64,000 nt of DNA from Epiperipatus broadwayi (lineage: Eukaryota > Onychophora > Udeonychophora > Euonychophora > Peripatidae), in the NCBI GenBank assembly GCA_028023455.1, contig JAQFVV010000071.1:5536650-5600649 (forward strand), read 5' to 3'. The notes under the pieces were generated by a model. The model saw only the letters and a program-made list of their open reading frames with translations, was not told the origin of the DNA and searched no databases. Made by a program: the position numbers and the translations under genes. Each line of letters begins with the position of its first letter. The first letter of the stretch is position 1. Positions 1 through 9,879 of this stretch are shown here, piece after piece.

Positions 1-205
1 ATGTCTGCCCATCCCTTGTATATGTATTAAATGGATTGTCCTGTACATGAGGGGTCAGATTGATCCCAGGTCAACATGGATGTGACAACAATCTCAGCCT
101 CAGGGTGGCCTTTGAGCATTCCATCATCATATTTTCAATTGGATGGATGGTTGAAGAGTTGGAGTGTGGAGTAGATTGAAGCCTGTCTATTAAAGTATGA
201 GGATT

Positions 206-241
<36 letters not shown>
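1..241 (+). repeat. Partial 475-bp hammerhead-repeat unit (family A), 3' portion
   Basis: This stretch matches positions about 6100-6300 and 6570-6790 of the tandem array, including the blocks around 'atgtctgcccatccc', 'ggtcagattga' and 'ggatggatggttgaag'. It holds only the downstream part of the unit; the hammerhead-bearing part would lie left of the window edge. It ends in a (TA)n run at 209-241, where full units continue into the next hammerhead. No coding potential is seen. Confidence 0.85.
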
Positions 242-245
<4 letters not shown>

Positions 246-1520
246 TAACCATATATTTTAGTATAAAATATATTAATTGATGTAACTAATATAAAAATTT
301 CTCTTTCTTCTTTTGGTGATTTGATTGGCTTGAGCTGCACTTTGAACAGATTACTCTCTTATATTATTTTAATAAATTTAAGTTTGCTTCTTCCCATACA
401 CTAACTCATATCAAAATGTTTAACTTTTTAAAAATTTGACAACACATAAAAATTTGGTAAAATATTATTAAAAATAATATTTTGTTTTATTTGTTTAAAA
501 TGATCTTAAATTATTATTTCTATTAAATTTACAGAACCATTTATTCAGTTAAAATTAATTATTAAAAATAAATACAGTAATTACGTATGCGTCTCAATGT
601 AAAAAGAAAAGAGCGCGAATTTAAGAGAAGATTGTCTGATAGTTTGCTTTTTGGAGGGAGAAAGAAAGGAAAATGGTAAAGGCAAATGGTGTAAATTTGA
701 TAAGCTTATTTTAAAATAGTTAATAAGTAAACTGATTACCACAAAATTTGCTATAAACGTAAATATAACATAGTGGTAATTAATTATAAGATGAATTGCT
801 AAATTTAAAAGTCTGTTCAAGTCGGCTGGCCAAGTGGATCGAATCACCGGTAATAAATTTTCCAATATTACATTTTAAAATGTCGGAGCTTCCCAGTTTA
901 AGTTTGAAAGAATTAAATACAAGATTTTGGTATGTTTTGAAATATTTATTATTCTACAATTTGGAAAAAATTAAATAAGTATTTTAATTACAGAAGTTTT
1001 ATGAATATGAAAATTTGTTTTTTAAAAAAAAGAAGAATTTTAAGTTAAAGTAAAGTGTTAAAGCTATCAAAATATTTTAATATTTCCGTTTTTAATTCTA
1101 ATAAAATATAATATTGATTGATATTTAACTTTACAATGCCAGTAATATTTGCTAGTTAATTTGTTTAACATTTGGATAATAAACATTCTTCAAATAATTA
1201 ATCAAAGCTATTTTATAATTTTATCGTCGGTTTAAAAAATGAATAAATTAATTGCTGTAATTAGTATTCCTGGATTAACGCGTGGATAAATAAATACTTG
1301 CATGGATGTGATAAACTTGGAACACTTTTGATAGAGAGATGTAGAGATTAATAACTTTATGAAAAACATTTTCATTTAAATTCTGCGTATCATGTATTAA
1401 AATTGTTTCGTGTTTAGGGAGCCACGCAAAATCGTTGATCTAACATTGCTTTTAATAACTAATCAAATGGATAGAATTGCATGTATGGAATTTAACTACA
1501 GTTATAGCTATTACCTCGTA
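242..1520. other. AT-rich intergenic DNA, no feature recognised
   Basis: Short chance reading frames only. I see no splice-consistent exon, no RNA gene and no repeat shared with the rest of the window. Confidence 0.6.
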
Positions 1521-1578
1521 TACTTATTATTCTACACATCGTACATGGATACTTATTATTCTACACATCGTACATGGA
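1521..1578. repeat. 29-bp perfect tandem duplication
   Basis: Two adjacent identical 29-bp units, 1521-1549 and 1550-1578, each containing 'attctacacatcg'. The following 1590-1735 holds two looser ~60-bp repeats built around 'aatgctataca' and 'cacacac'. No coding role is suggested. Confidence 0.9.
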
Positions 1579-2143
1579 TTCCACGGATCACATTAGGAGT
1601 TATAAAATGCTATACAATTCAATTTGTGATACACACATCTGCTAAAATTCATGTATTGAACTATAAATGCTATACATTTAGTTTTATCACACACACACCA
1701 TTAAATTTTATATATTTGATGAATAATACATTAATTTAATTTTATCGTTATATGAACTTGCATGTGAAGTTCAAAAGTTATATTTATTGAGTTTAAATTA
1801 ATAGGGGTTGAATAAAATATTTATTCAAGAGAATAGCGCTCGCGAAAAAGCTTAAACAGTATTAAATGAATTCATGAGATGTATCAATCTTTGTGAGATG
1901 TTTTGTGAGTCTTTCCAGATTTATATTCCTATGCCAATATTACTTATATTATATTACACATGTTTATTTTAAGCAAGATAAGTAGTACATTAGTTGTCCT
2001 GATTAGCGTAACATTTTATTATGCAAGAACCCACATTTGCTAAAGTGTTAGTGTATTCTGAATAGTCGGAAGAACTGAGGAGGATGATTTTGCACTTTAA
2101 TGTGAAGTAAATAATGATGTTGTTTTAGAATGTTAAAGGGCTT

Positions 2144-2239
2144 TAATCTGTGCTGGTGGTTAATCCGCAGATTATTTTAATTGCCATTTTGTATTTTACA
2201 CACATTCCTGCGCCGGTGGTTAATCCGCGGAATTGTGTG
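2144..2239 (+). ncRNA. Pair of stem-loops with a shared loop and different stems
   Basis: Two hairpins 50 bp apart carry the same loop core GGTGGTTAATCCGC. In the first (2144-2174) the stem is TAATCTG with CAGATTA. In the second (2199-2239) the stem is ACAC plus ATTCC pairing with GGAAT and GTGTG around one bulge. The stem sequences differ but both pair fully, the pattern expected if a folded structure, not the bases, was kept. I do not recognise the family, and it could be coincidence in a diverged duplication. Confidence 0.4.
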
Positions 2240-2652
2240 ATTATACGTATTACTTTATGAGGGTGTTTAAATACACAAAACGTTTAGTATTATTTAATTC
2301 CTACGTGTAGATGAATACATCCACAGGAATATGTTTGCTTCACAGATATAAGTTGGGCAAAGTATTTTAGTTAATCTGCTAAATCATCTTCTTCATTTGT
2401 AAGCATAATTTATCGGTTAGATTATTAAATGGTAACAGGACATTCTATTCAAGTACTTCATAATAATTAACTGTTGGTTGATTATTATTTACCGGAACGT
2501 AAGTTTAAATTGTCACTTTAATTAATGATTACATTATAGCTAAATCATACAGACATCATATTATTTATTATATTATTATAGGTGTACAGTAGGGATTTAT
2601 TGAATCTGGAAATGACGTTAAATATTTCATGAGTTTGATGCTGAATTTCGTA

Positions 2653-2906
2653 TAACCTCATCAATATTCATTATATTAGATTGAAATAAGGTATGATTAG
2701 ATTTTAAAACTGTACCTATGAGATGTATTGAAGAAAGTCGATTGAATTATAATTTATTTATTTGATTTGTTTATTTATATAATCTCATCAATATTCATTA
2801 TATTAGATTGAAATAAGATATGATTAGATTTTAAAACTGTACCTATGAGATGTATTGAAGAAAGTCGATTGAATTATAATTTATTTATTTGATTTGTTTA
2901 TTTATG
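2653..2906. repeat. 127-bp tandem duplication
   Basis: Two copies offset by 127 bp with only a few substitutions (for example 'aacctcatcaat' versus 'aatctcatcaat'). It is a recent local duplication in non-coding AT-rich DNA. Confidence 0.92.
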
Positions 2907-3805
2907 TTTTATTTAGAATATTGAAATTAATTACTTATTGTTCATAAATTTGTAAATAAAAGTTGATTTATAATTAAATTTACTGTGCCGTTGCTATGTG
3001 TCATTCATAATATCAGAAATCATAAATTTTGGATAGAGCATACATTGAATTACATATTATCGTCAACATGATATAAGAGTTTATAAATATTTTTTGAGAA
3101 AACATTTAGATGCTTTTCGTCTTTGGTAGTTTATGATGAGTAAGGTACAATAAAATCCCATTTACCTTTTCCATCATTTTGGCTTTGCGTAGTTGATTCT
3201 AGTATAAAATATCAATTAATTATTAAACTTGTAAACAGATTTACCAAATAATGACATGATTGAATATATTTACTTAACGTTTTTAAATTGTCATTTGTCA
3301 GTATAATAAGAGTCTCAATAATATAGTAAACTATAAAAAAAGAACCCAAGTATTTACATTTATTTATTGCAAAGCTTTACCTGGACTAGCATTCGTATTA
3401 AAAATCATATAGATGGTTTAAAATTTCATAATCTTATGTAATTCCACAAATTATGCCATCTTGTACATGGTCGGCCATAGGGTCGCATACCATAAAAATC
3501 GCAAATTAAGGTTTAAAAGTAATAACATTGCACTTATAATTTGTTTAATGGGTTTTATAATAATACTATGATAGGTCTTCGCGGTATACCCTGGCTGCGA
3601 TCAAATAAATTGTAAAAAGTTTATGTTAGATCATTAGTTTGGTCTGTAGTGTGGTCTTTGGTGCATTAAATAGATAGCTTGATATGTTTTTTTTGGTTAC
3701 AGCTCTTAATAGCTGACAATAATTAAGTGGGAGCTGATCAGTGATCAAGGTTACAATTCTTAGTGCACTTACGTTACGTAATTGGGACCGCACAATCAAA
3801 TGGCT
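2907..3805. other. AT-rich non-coding DNA
   Basis: No reading frame, RNA gene or repeat relation to other parts of the window was seen. Confidence 0.55.
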
Positions 3806-4060
3806 ACAATATATATATATATATATGCACTTTTAGCATATATGTGTAAGGATGGTAATCTGGACTAACTGATCATTGCTGGTTTAGCATGAAATACATA
3901 TATTAGTGATTATTTATCTTTTCAGCATATATGGGTTCAAGTGTATTAGTGATATAAGATAGTGTGGAGAATGGTGAGTCATGTGAAAGTCTCTGCTCAT
4001 ATACCCTATATATTATATATAGACACAGGTATATAATAAGCCAGTGTATTTCAACTTTGT
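3806..4060 (+). repeat. Diverged family A hammerhead-repeat unit, 5' half
   Basis: It starts in a (TA)n run and continues with the unit sequence (gcacttttagcatatatgtg, then the hammerhead region at 3864-3907). The core reads CTGATCA instead of CTGATGA, so the ribozyme should be dead. The stem II arms TGCT/AGCA and the GAAA box are intact. Homology continues through 'gtgaaagtct' and 'acacaggtatataataagcc', then stops near 4060. Confidence 0.8.
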
Positions 4061-4584
4061 CTTAGATGGATGCAGGGCTTCAATAAAGATTTTGATTCTA
4101 TATAGCTGCTTTTGTCGTATATAAAGTAATAATTTATATTATTAATTTAGTACTAAACAATAGTCATTGTAATAGCCTGATAGCCTGTGAAACTGGCAGT
4201 ACTGGAGGTTTTTTTTTTTATTGATGGAGATTATAAAGCTATCTGTTTTTTTATAAAGCTTGCATTGACATAGACTGGAGTATCCTGGTGTAGATAAGCT
4301 TAGGTAGTTATCATGTGATTTACATTTGTGAACCATATAACTTTGTGGAAAAGCAAATTTAATATATATATATGTTCTTTAGTTATTCTTTAATCATATA
4401 GTTCATAAACTTCAATTTTTTTTTAAAGTGTTTATTGTATTAGTTTTTTTTCTTCTAGAATTAGAATGATTATACACCTTTAGACATGGCTACATAATGA
4501 TTAATAACATCATGATAACCACAAACACGTAGTGTTGTAGTATCCATATGATAAGCGATAAATTCGCGCATTCTTGGTTTTTTT

Positions 4585-4693
4585 ACAGGCAAATAGCCGA
4601 GAGGTCATCGCAGCCGCCTTGCAAGCAAGTAGTTGATTGCAGACGGTTGTGGGTTCGCCTCCTGGCCCATGCTAGGACATATGAAAAAAAAAA
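4585..4693 (+). mobile_element. tRNA-derived SINE, copy 1
   Basis: The tRNA-like head has an A-box-like 'tagccgagaggtc' and a B box 'gggttcgcctc' at 4651-4661, followed by a short unique tail (gctaggacatatg) and an A-run. The same head and tail recur at 16.26, 33.94, 41.57 and 42.23 kb. Such SINEs are transcribed by RNA polymerase III from the internal boxes and mobilised by a LINE. Confidence 0.85.
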
Positions 4694-4871
4694 TACCAAT
4701 ATAAAATATTATTTCTCAGTCTAACAGGAGTTTGGCGTGTAATAGGAAATTTTTATATATTTTATACATAGTAATAATAATAATTTTTATTGACTGCATT
4801 AAGAATACATTAAAAGAACTTAATAAGCAAAAATTACATTTATAGATTTTGACAAATATTTCAAAACTATA

Positions 4872-5090
4872 TTCACCATCATCATCACTTTCAATCATTA
4901 CATCCACTGCAGAATGAGGACCTCTCCAAGTTTAATTCAGTTCTTCTGATCCTTAGATTTTCTTTTTTATACACACCGGAAAATATCCTTATGGTATTCA
5001 TCCATCTCACATGTGGTTGCTTTCTAGATCTTTCACAATTTTTTGGGATCCAGTTTAATACTACAACTGTCCATCTAATATAATTTCTTA
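4872..5090 (-). mobile_element. Decayed LINE 3' end (RTE-like)
   Basis: Matches the better-preserved minus-strand fragment at 32.76-32.96 kb, including the (GAT)n tail, 'ggacctctccaag' and 'catctcacatgtgg'. On the minus strand it would encode the C-terminal tail of a LINE polyprotein, but it is too broken to translate. Confidence 0.65.
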
Positions 5091-5375
5091 TAGCAATATA
5101 ACCGAACCAGTTCCATTTCTACATAGGATATTATCTGAAAGTAAATGACCTAAATCTTTTAATAACATCATTTAGATATGAGTTAGTTTAACAATATTAC
5201 AAAAATGTAATACAGATTTTTTTTAAAAAAAAGATATTTTTAATCTCATTTAAAAATATTTTTTATAAATAATATCATTATGTACTTTGTTCTAGTAATT
5301 CTGAAATCGAGCGTAATAATTACTATTAAAATAATTTGCATAAATTTGCATTATTCATTTTACTATGAGGATTAA

Positions 5376-5492
5376 ATAACTGAAACACACAGGCTTATTA
5401 TATATCTGTGTCTATATATGTAATATATAGGCTATATGAGCACAGACTTTCACGCGACTCACCACTCTCCACACTATCTCATAATACTATTG
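5376..5492 (-). repeat. Inverted fragment of family A hammerhead repeat
   Basis: The minus strand matches the middle of the 475-bp unit (gagatagtgtggagagtgg, 'gtgaaagtctgtgctcat' and onward). The hammerhead portion is not included. Confidence 0.8.
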
Positions 5493-5494
5493 CT

Positions 5495-5810
5495 TTTGCA
5501 AAACTTTATCATAAAAATAAAAATAGTGATCTTTGGATGAAACATATAAATAAAGAAAACCACCATTCTTTAATTACTTTAACAATGCTCTTTTCTTTTT
5601 CTACTTGATTAATCTGACAGTTTTGACTGACCAACAGCCTTCTTCAGAGCTTCTTTTTATTTTCCATATTATTAATCACCATTTCATCTTTGGATAAATA
5701 AAGAAAAAGAAAATAAACTCAAGTATGATAACACAGATATTGCTTCAATAAATCAACCTATACTTTTATGAATGGTGGCAACATATAGATTTGTTATACA
5801 CTTTGATAAT
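5495..5810 (-). mobile_element. Probable decayed Penelope-like 3' end with degenerate hammerhead
   Basis: On the minus strand at 5597-5648 there is CTGAAGA, then GGCTG-TTGGT-CAGTC as a stem-loop with one G-U pair, then AAAA in place of GAAA and a CTGTC cleavage-like site. This order (CUGANGA, stem II, GAAA, short stem III, GUC) is that of type I hammerheads at PLE 3' ends. No reading frame survives. The mutated GAAA box means an inactive ribozyme at best. Confidence 0.4.
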
Positions 5811-5888
5811 ACCATAATTTATTAAGATTGGCTATCTTAATATATATCTGAGCACTTATTGCATATATGTGTAGAGATGATAACTTGG

Positions 5889-5932
5889 ACCAACTGATGA
5901 TTGCTGGCTTAACATGAAATACATATATTGGT
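5889..5932 (+). ncRNA. Hammerhead ribozyme, unit 1 of the array
   Basis: CTGATGA at 5894-5900 and GAAA at 5916-5919. Stem I is ACCAA (5889-5893) with TTGGT (5928-5932), five perfect pairs. Stem II TGCT/AACA has one mismatch. Stem III is very short (AU/AU), with H17 = A at 5927, so cleavage would fall after 5927. The architecture is type I with an ultra-short stem III. Confidence 0.7.
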
Positions 5933-6363
5933 GATTATTTATATTCTCAACATATATGTGTTCAAGTGTATCAGTGTTATGAGATAGAGAGTAGAGTGGT
6001 GGGTCATGTGAAAGTCTGTTCTCATATACCCTGTATATTACATATATTGATACAGGTATATAATGAGCTTGTATTTCAATTATTACATGGTAAAGATGTC
6101 TGCCCATCCCTCATATATGTATTAAGTGGATTATGTCCTGTTCATGAGGGGGCAGATTGACTTTAGGTCAACATGGGTGTGATAAGAATCTCAGCCTCAG
6201 TGTGGCCTTTGGGTGTTCCATCATCAGATTTTCAATTGGATGGATGGTTGAAGAGTTGGAGCATGGAGTGGATTGAAGCCTGTCCATTAAAGTATGAAGA
6301 TTGGGTATCTTAATATATATATATGAGCACTTATTGCATATATGTGTAGAGATGATAATCTGG

Positions 6364-6408
6364 ACGAACTGATGATTGCTGGTTTAGTATGAAAATTCAT
6401 ATATTGGT
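6364..6408 (+). ncRNA. Hammerhead ribozyme, unit 2 (diverged)
   Basis: Core CTGATGA at 6369-6375 and GAAA at 6391-6394 are intact. Stem II TGCT/AGTA pairs with one G-U. Stem I has one mismatch (ACGAA against TTGGT), and stem III differs from the other units. Activity is less certain than for unit 3. Confidence 0.6.
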
Positions 6409-6838
6409 GATTATTTATCTTTTCAACATATATATGTTCCAAGTGTATCAGTGTTATGAGATAGAGTGGAGAGTGGTGGGTTGTATGAAAGTCTATGCTC
6501 ATATACCCTTTATATTACATATATAGACACAGGTATATAATAAGCCTGTGTTTCAGCTATTACATAGTAGAGATGTCTTCCCATCCCTTGTATATGTATT
6601 AAATGGATTGTGTCTTATACATGAGGGGTCAGATTGACCTATGGTCAACATGGGTGTGACAAGAATCTCAGCCTCAGGGTGGCCTTTGAGTATTCCATCA
6701 TCAGATTTTCAATTGGATGGATGGTTGAAGAGTTGAAGGGTGGAGTAGATTGAAGCCTGTCCATTAAAGTATGAGGTTTGGCTATCTTAATATATATCTG
6801 AGCACTTACAGCATATATGTGTAGAGATGGTAATCTGG

Positions 6839-6882
6839 ACCAACTGATGATTGCTGGTTTAGTATGAAATACATATATTGGT
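6839..6882 (+). ncRNA. Hammerhead ribozyme, unit 3 (best preserved)
   Basis: CTGATGA at 6844-6850, stem II TGCT-GGTTT-AGTA, GAAA at 6866-6869, then AUA..UAU-A and TTGGT closing stem I with ACCAA (five perfect pairs). All invariant core bases are present. Predicted cleavage is after 6877. It is a type I hammerhead with minimal stem III; families like this often cleave best as dimers, which suits tandem transcripts. Confidence 0.75.
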
Positions 6883-7064
6883 GATTATTTATCTTTTCAA
6901 CATATATATGTTCAAGTGTATCAGTGTTATGAGATAGAGTGGAGAGGGGTGGGTCATGTGAAATCTGTGCTTATATATCCTGTATATTATACTTCAATTT
7001 GTGTATATTAATGATAAGATTTTTTTTATATCTGGATAAAATTATATTATAAAGTCATGTGAAT

Positions 7065-7317
7065 AACACTATAGCAGAGAACAAAAATTAAATACACTGA
7101 CTATACTATCAACTTGTAAATGTCATATTCATGGTTGGCAATAAGTTTGCAGTTTATTGTTAATGATTTAAGGGACCCTTTTTTTGTTAGTATTAATGCT
7201 ATTGGCTTTTAGATCATTAACAATAAACTACAAACTTATTGACAATTATGATTATAGTGCATATGCATTGAAAGTATACTTAATCTATTTAATTTTTGTC
7301 CTCTGTTATATAGTGTT
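7065..7317. mobile_element. Foldback (MITE-like) inverted repeat
   Basis: Arms of ~105 bp (7065-7170 and 7212-7317) are inverted copies at roughly 80% identity, for example 'acaaaaattaaata' and 'agtttattgttaatga' on both. A short spacer separates them. There is no coding capacity and no clear target duplication. The transposon superfamily is not determined. Confidence 0.8.
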
Positions 7318-9879
7318 TTTAATATTAACTAATAAAGACTGAGTATCAAAGTATTATAAAGCCAGATAAATAAAAGATTACTCAAAACCTCATAGCACAA
7401 TTACTATTGTATCCACCCACACTGCACACAAACAGGTTTAAATCTGGGCAAAAAAAAATGGTTTTTAATACTTAAAATAAGCTTAAAGTATTTGTTTTTT
7501 AGAAATCTAATCCTCAGTTAATGTAGCAAACTAACAAAATTGCTATTATATTGGTACCTTAATCATTCTTAGCTAGAGAATAGAGATTCACTGTTAAAAT
7601 GTTCTCCATGAGGTGAGCAAATATTTTACAGGCAAAACAAAAGTGAACACTGTTATAATACTCCCTTATAATAATGAGCAAATCTTTTTGGAGGGCTATA
7701 GTGGTCTTTGTTTTTCTGTTGGCCAATTGAAGACTGTTTAGCCTTTTTATCATATCCAGAGTCTAGCCTTTTTATCATTTCCAAAGCCTACTCTTTTTAA
7801 ATATTCTCATCTTTAAATATAAAAATTAATGCATTTTTTTATTAAAAAACTTTCTCATATAAAATAAAAACATACTGAAATGGGTTGTTGTTTAGGCAAA
7901 CATGAAAATTCACACGAAGTTGAAGTATCAGAAGGGATGGAATTGGAAAGCTGCCTTACGTCATTCGAAACAATGTAGAGCTAAAACTTATGATAGGTGA
8001 CCTAGATGTGATAAAAGAAAAAAAGCATAAAACAGCAATGGGTAAAGTGGAATCATGTGGTAGAGTGTCATGTGAGAATTCCACTTTAGTTTTGTTTCTA
8101 ATGCTTTGTTCTAAAATAATGGTTGTTTTTCTTTATGTATAAGCCATTAACGGCATTTGTTAATTGTACCAAGTTTAATAAATATCAATAATTCGTAGCT
8201 ATTTGCTGCTGCAGCCATCACCAGATTTTTAAAAAATTTTCTTCTCTTAGATATTTACTCTTCATTTGGCATCCATCAGCCATTGAAGATTACCACCAGC
8301 TGAGTTACTGCTAACTAATTGTTATGGATTGGTGATATAGTTGTTGTCTTAATTTACCTAACTGATATACTTTTTTAATTTTTACAATCAGGAATAATCC
8401 ACATTTTTAATCCTCCAATCAGATATTCTGCCACTAATCCAATATTTAACATGTGAGCATGCTCAAATTAAGAGTAAAATATAAAATTATTTTCTAATGC
8501 ATTCATTTAACTAATAAAGTCTGTTTGTTTAGGTTAAATTTTATAACTGATTTTTTAAAGTACTTCTATCAAATGGATTGCCTTCAAATTTTGTACATAA
8601 AAATTAATGACAATACAAGATGGCAGTAAAATATTTCAAGGTAGTCCAGTTATTTTCATAATGCAGTAGTGTTGATGGACCAAATTTCAAATGTGTTGAT
8701 AGCTATTCAATAAGTGTTTAATAATTATCCACTAGAGGGCAGTATTTTTTTTAAAAAAAAATTAAACAGAAAGGGTACATATAATGAAGTTGTGGAAAAA
8801 TAAATATGAAAAGAGTGATTATACAGAAAGTGAATTATTGGTTTTTATGCTGGGTTTGGGAAAAGATAAGGGGGATTTAGATATAAAGGTTATAAAGTTG
8901 ACAAAAATTATGTTGTGGAAATGGGATAGAGCAGATTATGGGTAAATTTAGAGTTGGGAATGTAAAAGAAAGTGGCTAACAGGTTTATCTGGGCATAATT
9001 GCTGAGATATTCTTGACTTCATTTAAGGAGAAGCCATAATACATCACATCACATCACATCATACTAAAAAAAACTTTACAGTAAATTAAAATAGAAATAA
9101 AAACAAATCTTTATTTCTCTTGATTGTAAAAACTGTTTTTTTTTTTTTTAAATGAAATTTTTTATTATTCTCTTGATTAGAAAAAGATTACTTTCTTAAA
9201 AAGTATGTTTTTTCACAAACAAAATAATATTGGACTGGATTTTTAATGTACATAATATTTTTTCAATATTACATAGACTTTAACATTATTTTTATTCTTT
9301 GTTTTAGAAATAATTACTAAAAATATCTGATTACTAAAAAGTTAAAAATAATATATGTACAAAGAAATCAAGTCATATGTCACTTGACCTAATTTAACAA
9401 GCTTGTATACAAATGTTATATATAGAGCTCACAAATATATAAAATAATATATATATATATAAATATTTTATAAATAACACTTTAATTTAATGTGCACTAA
9501 AATATCAATTTTAAAATTTGAATAGAAATGATTACAAAAATATCTGAAGTCTAAAAATTTCTAAATTATAGACATATCAAATATTTTACAATAAACACTT
9601 TACTGTGCACTAAAAAACCAAAAATAATTATTTCTTTAATCAGAAAATGAGAATTTTGTATTTAACTTGAAATAAAAGTATGAGGATCCAGAAATATTAA
9701 TTCAATTGCTAATTTTTACAATTAGTGATTTAATCAATTAGTTTCAAAAAAAAAAAACCCAATGCTTTTATTTAAAATTAAGTATAAAAACTTCACTTGT
9801 GATTGAAGAAAACAGTTATTTGGGGCTTTTAAATAGTAAATAAAAGCATTATTATGAGATATATATATATAATCTAACC
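7318..9879. other. AT-rich non-coding DNA with minor repeats
   Basis: Contains an imperfect palindrome at about 8030-8130 (aagtggaat/attccactt) and a short (CACAT)n run at 9041-9060. No gene was recognised. Confidence 0.55.

Larger units (their letters stand above)
5812..6985 (+). repeat. Tandem array of 475-bp hammerhead-ribozyme repeat (family A, retrozyme-like)
   Basis: Hammerhead cores lie at 5894, 6369 and 6844, exactly 475 bp apart. Between them the unit is collinear: (TA)n, hammerhead, 'ggtgggtcatgtgaaag', 'gatgtctgcccatccc', 'ctcagcctcag', 'ggatggatggttgaag', then (TA)n again. Two full units and the first ~190 bp of a third are present. Nothing is encoded. Tandem ~200-500-bp units each with a type I hammerhead match animal retrozymes, which are transcribed as multimers and self-cleave to unit-length RNA. 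Processing and circularisation here are inferred. Fragments recur at 0, 3.8, 5.4 and 24 kb. Confidence 0.88.

Noticed and set aside
4585-4693. Functional tRNA gene
   Set aside because: The tRNA-like head lacks a paired acceptor stem and ends in a SINE tail with an A-run; the same structure recurs five times.
5812-6985. CRISPR-like array
   Set aside because: Repeats are 475 bp, contiguous and eukaryotic; there are no spacers.
8030-8130. Palindrome as a transposon
   Set aside because: Arms are short and imperfect with no target duplication; not enough to call an element.
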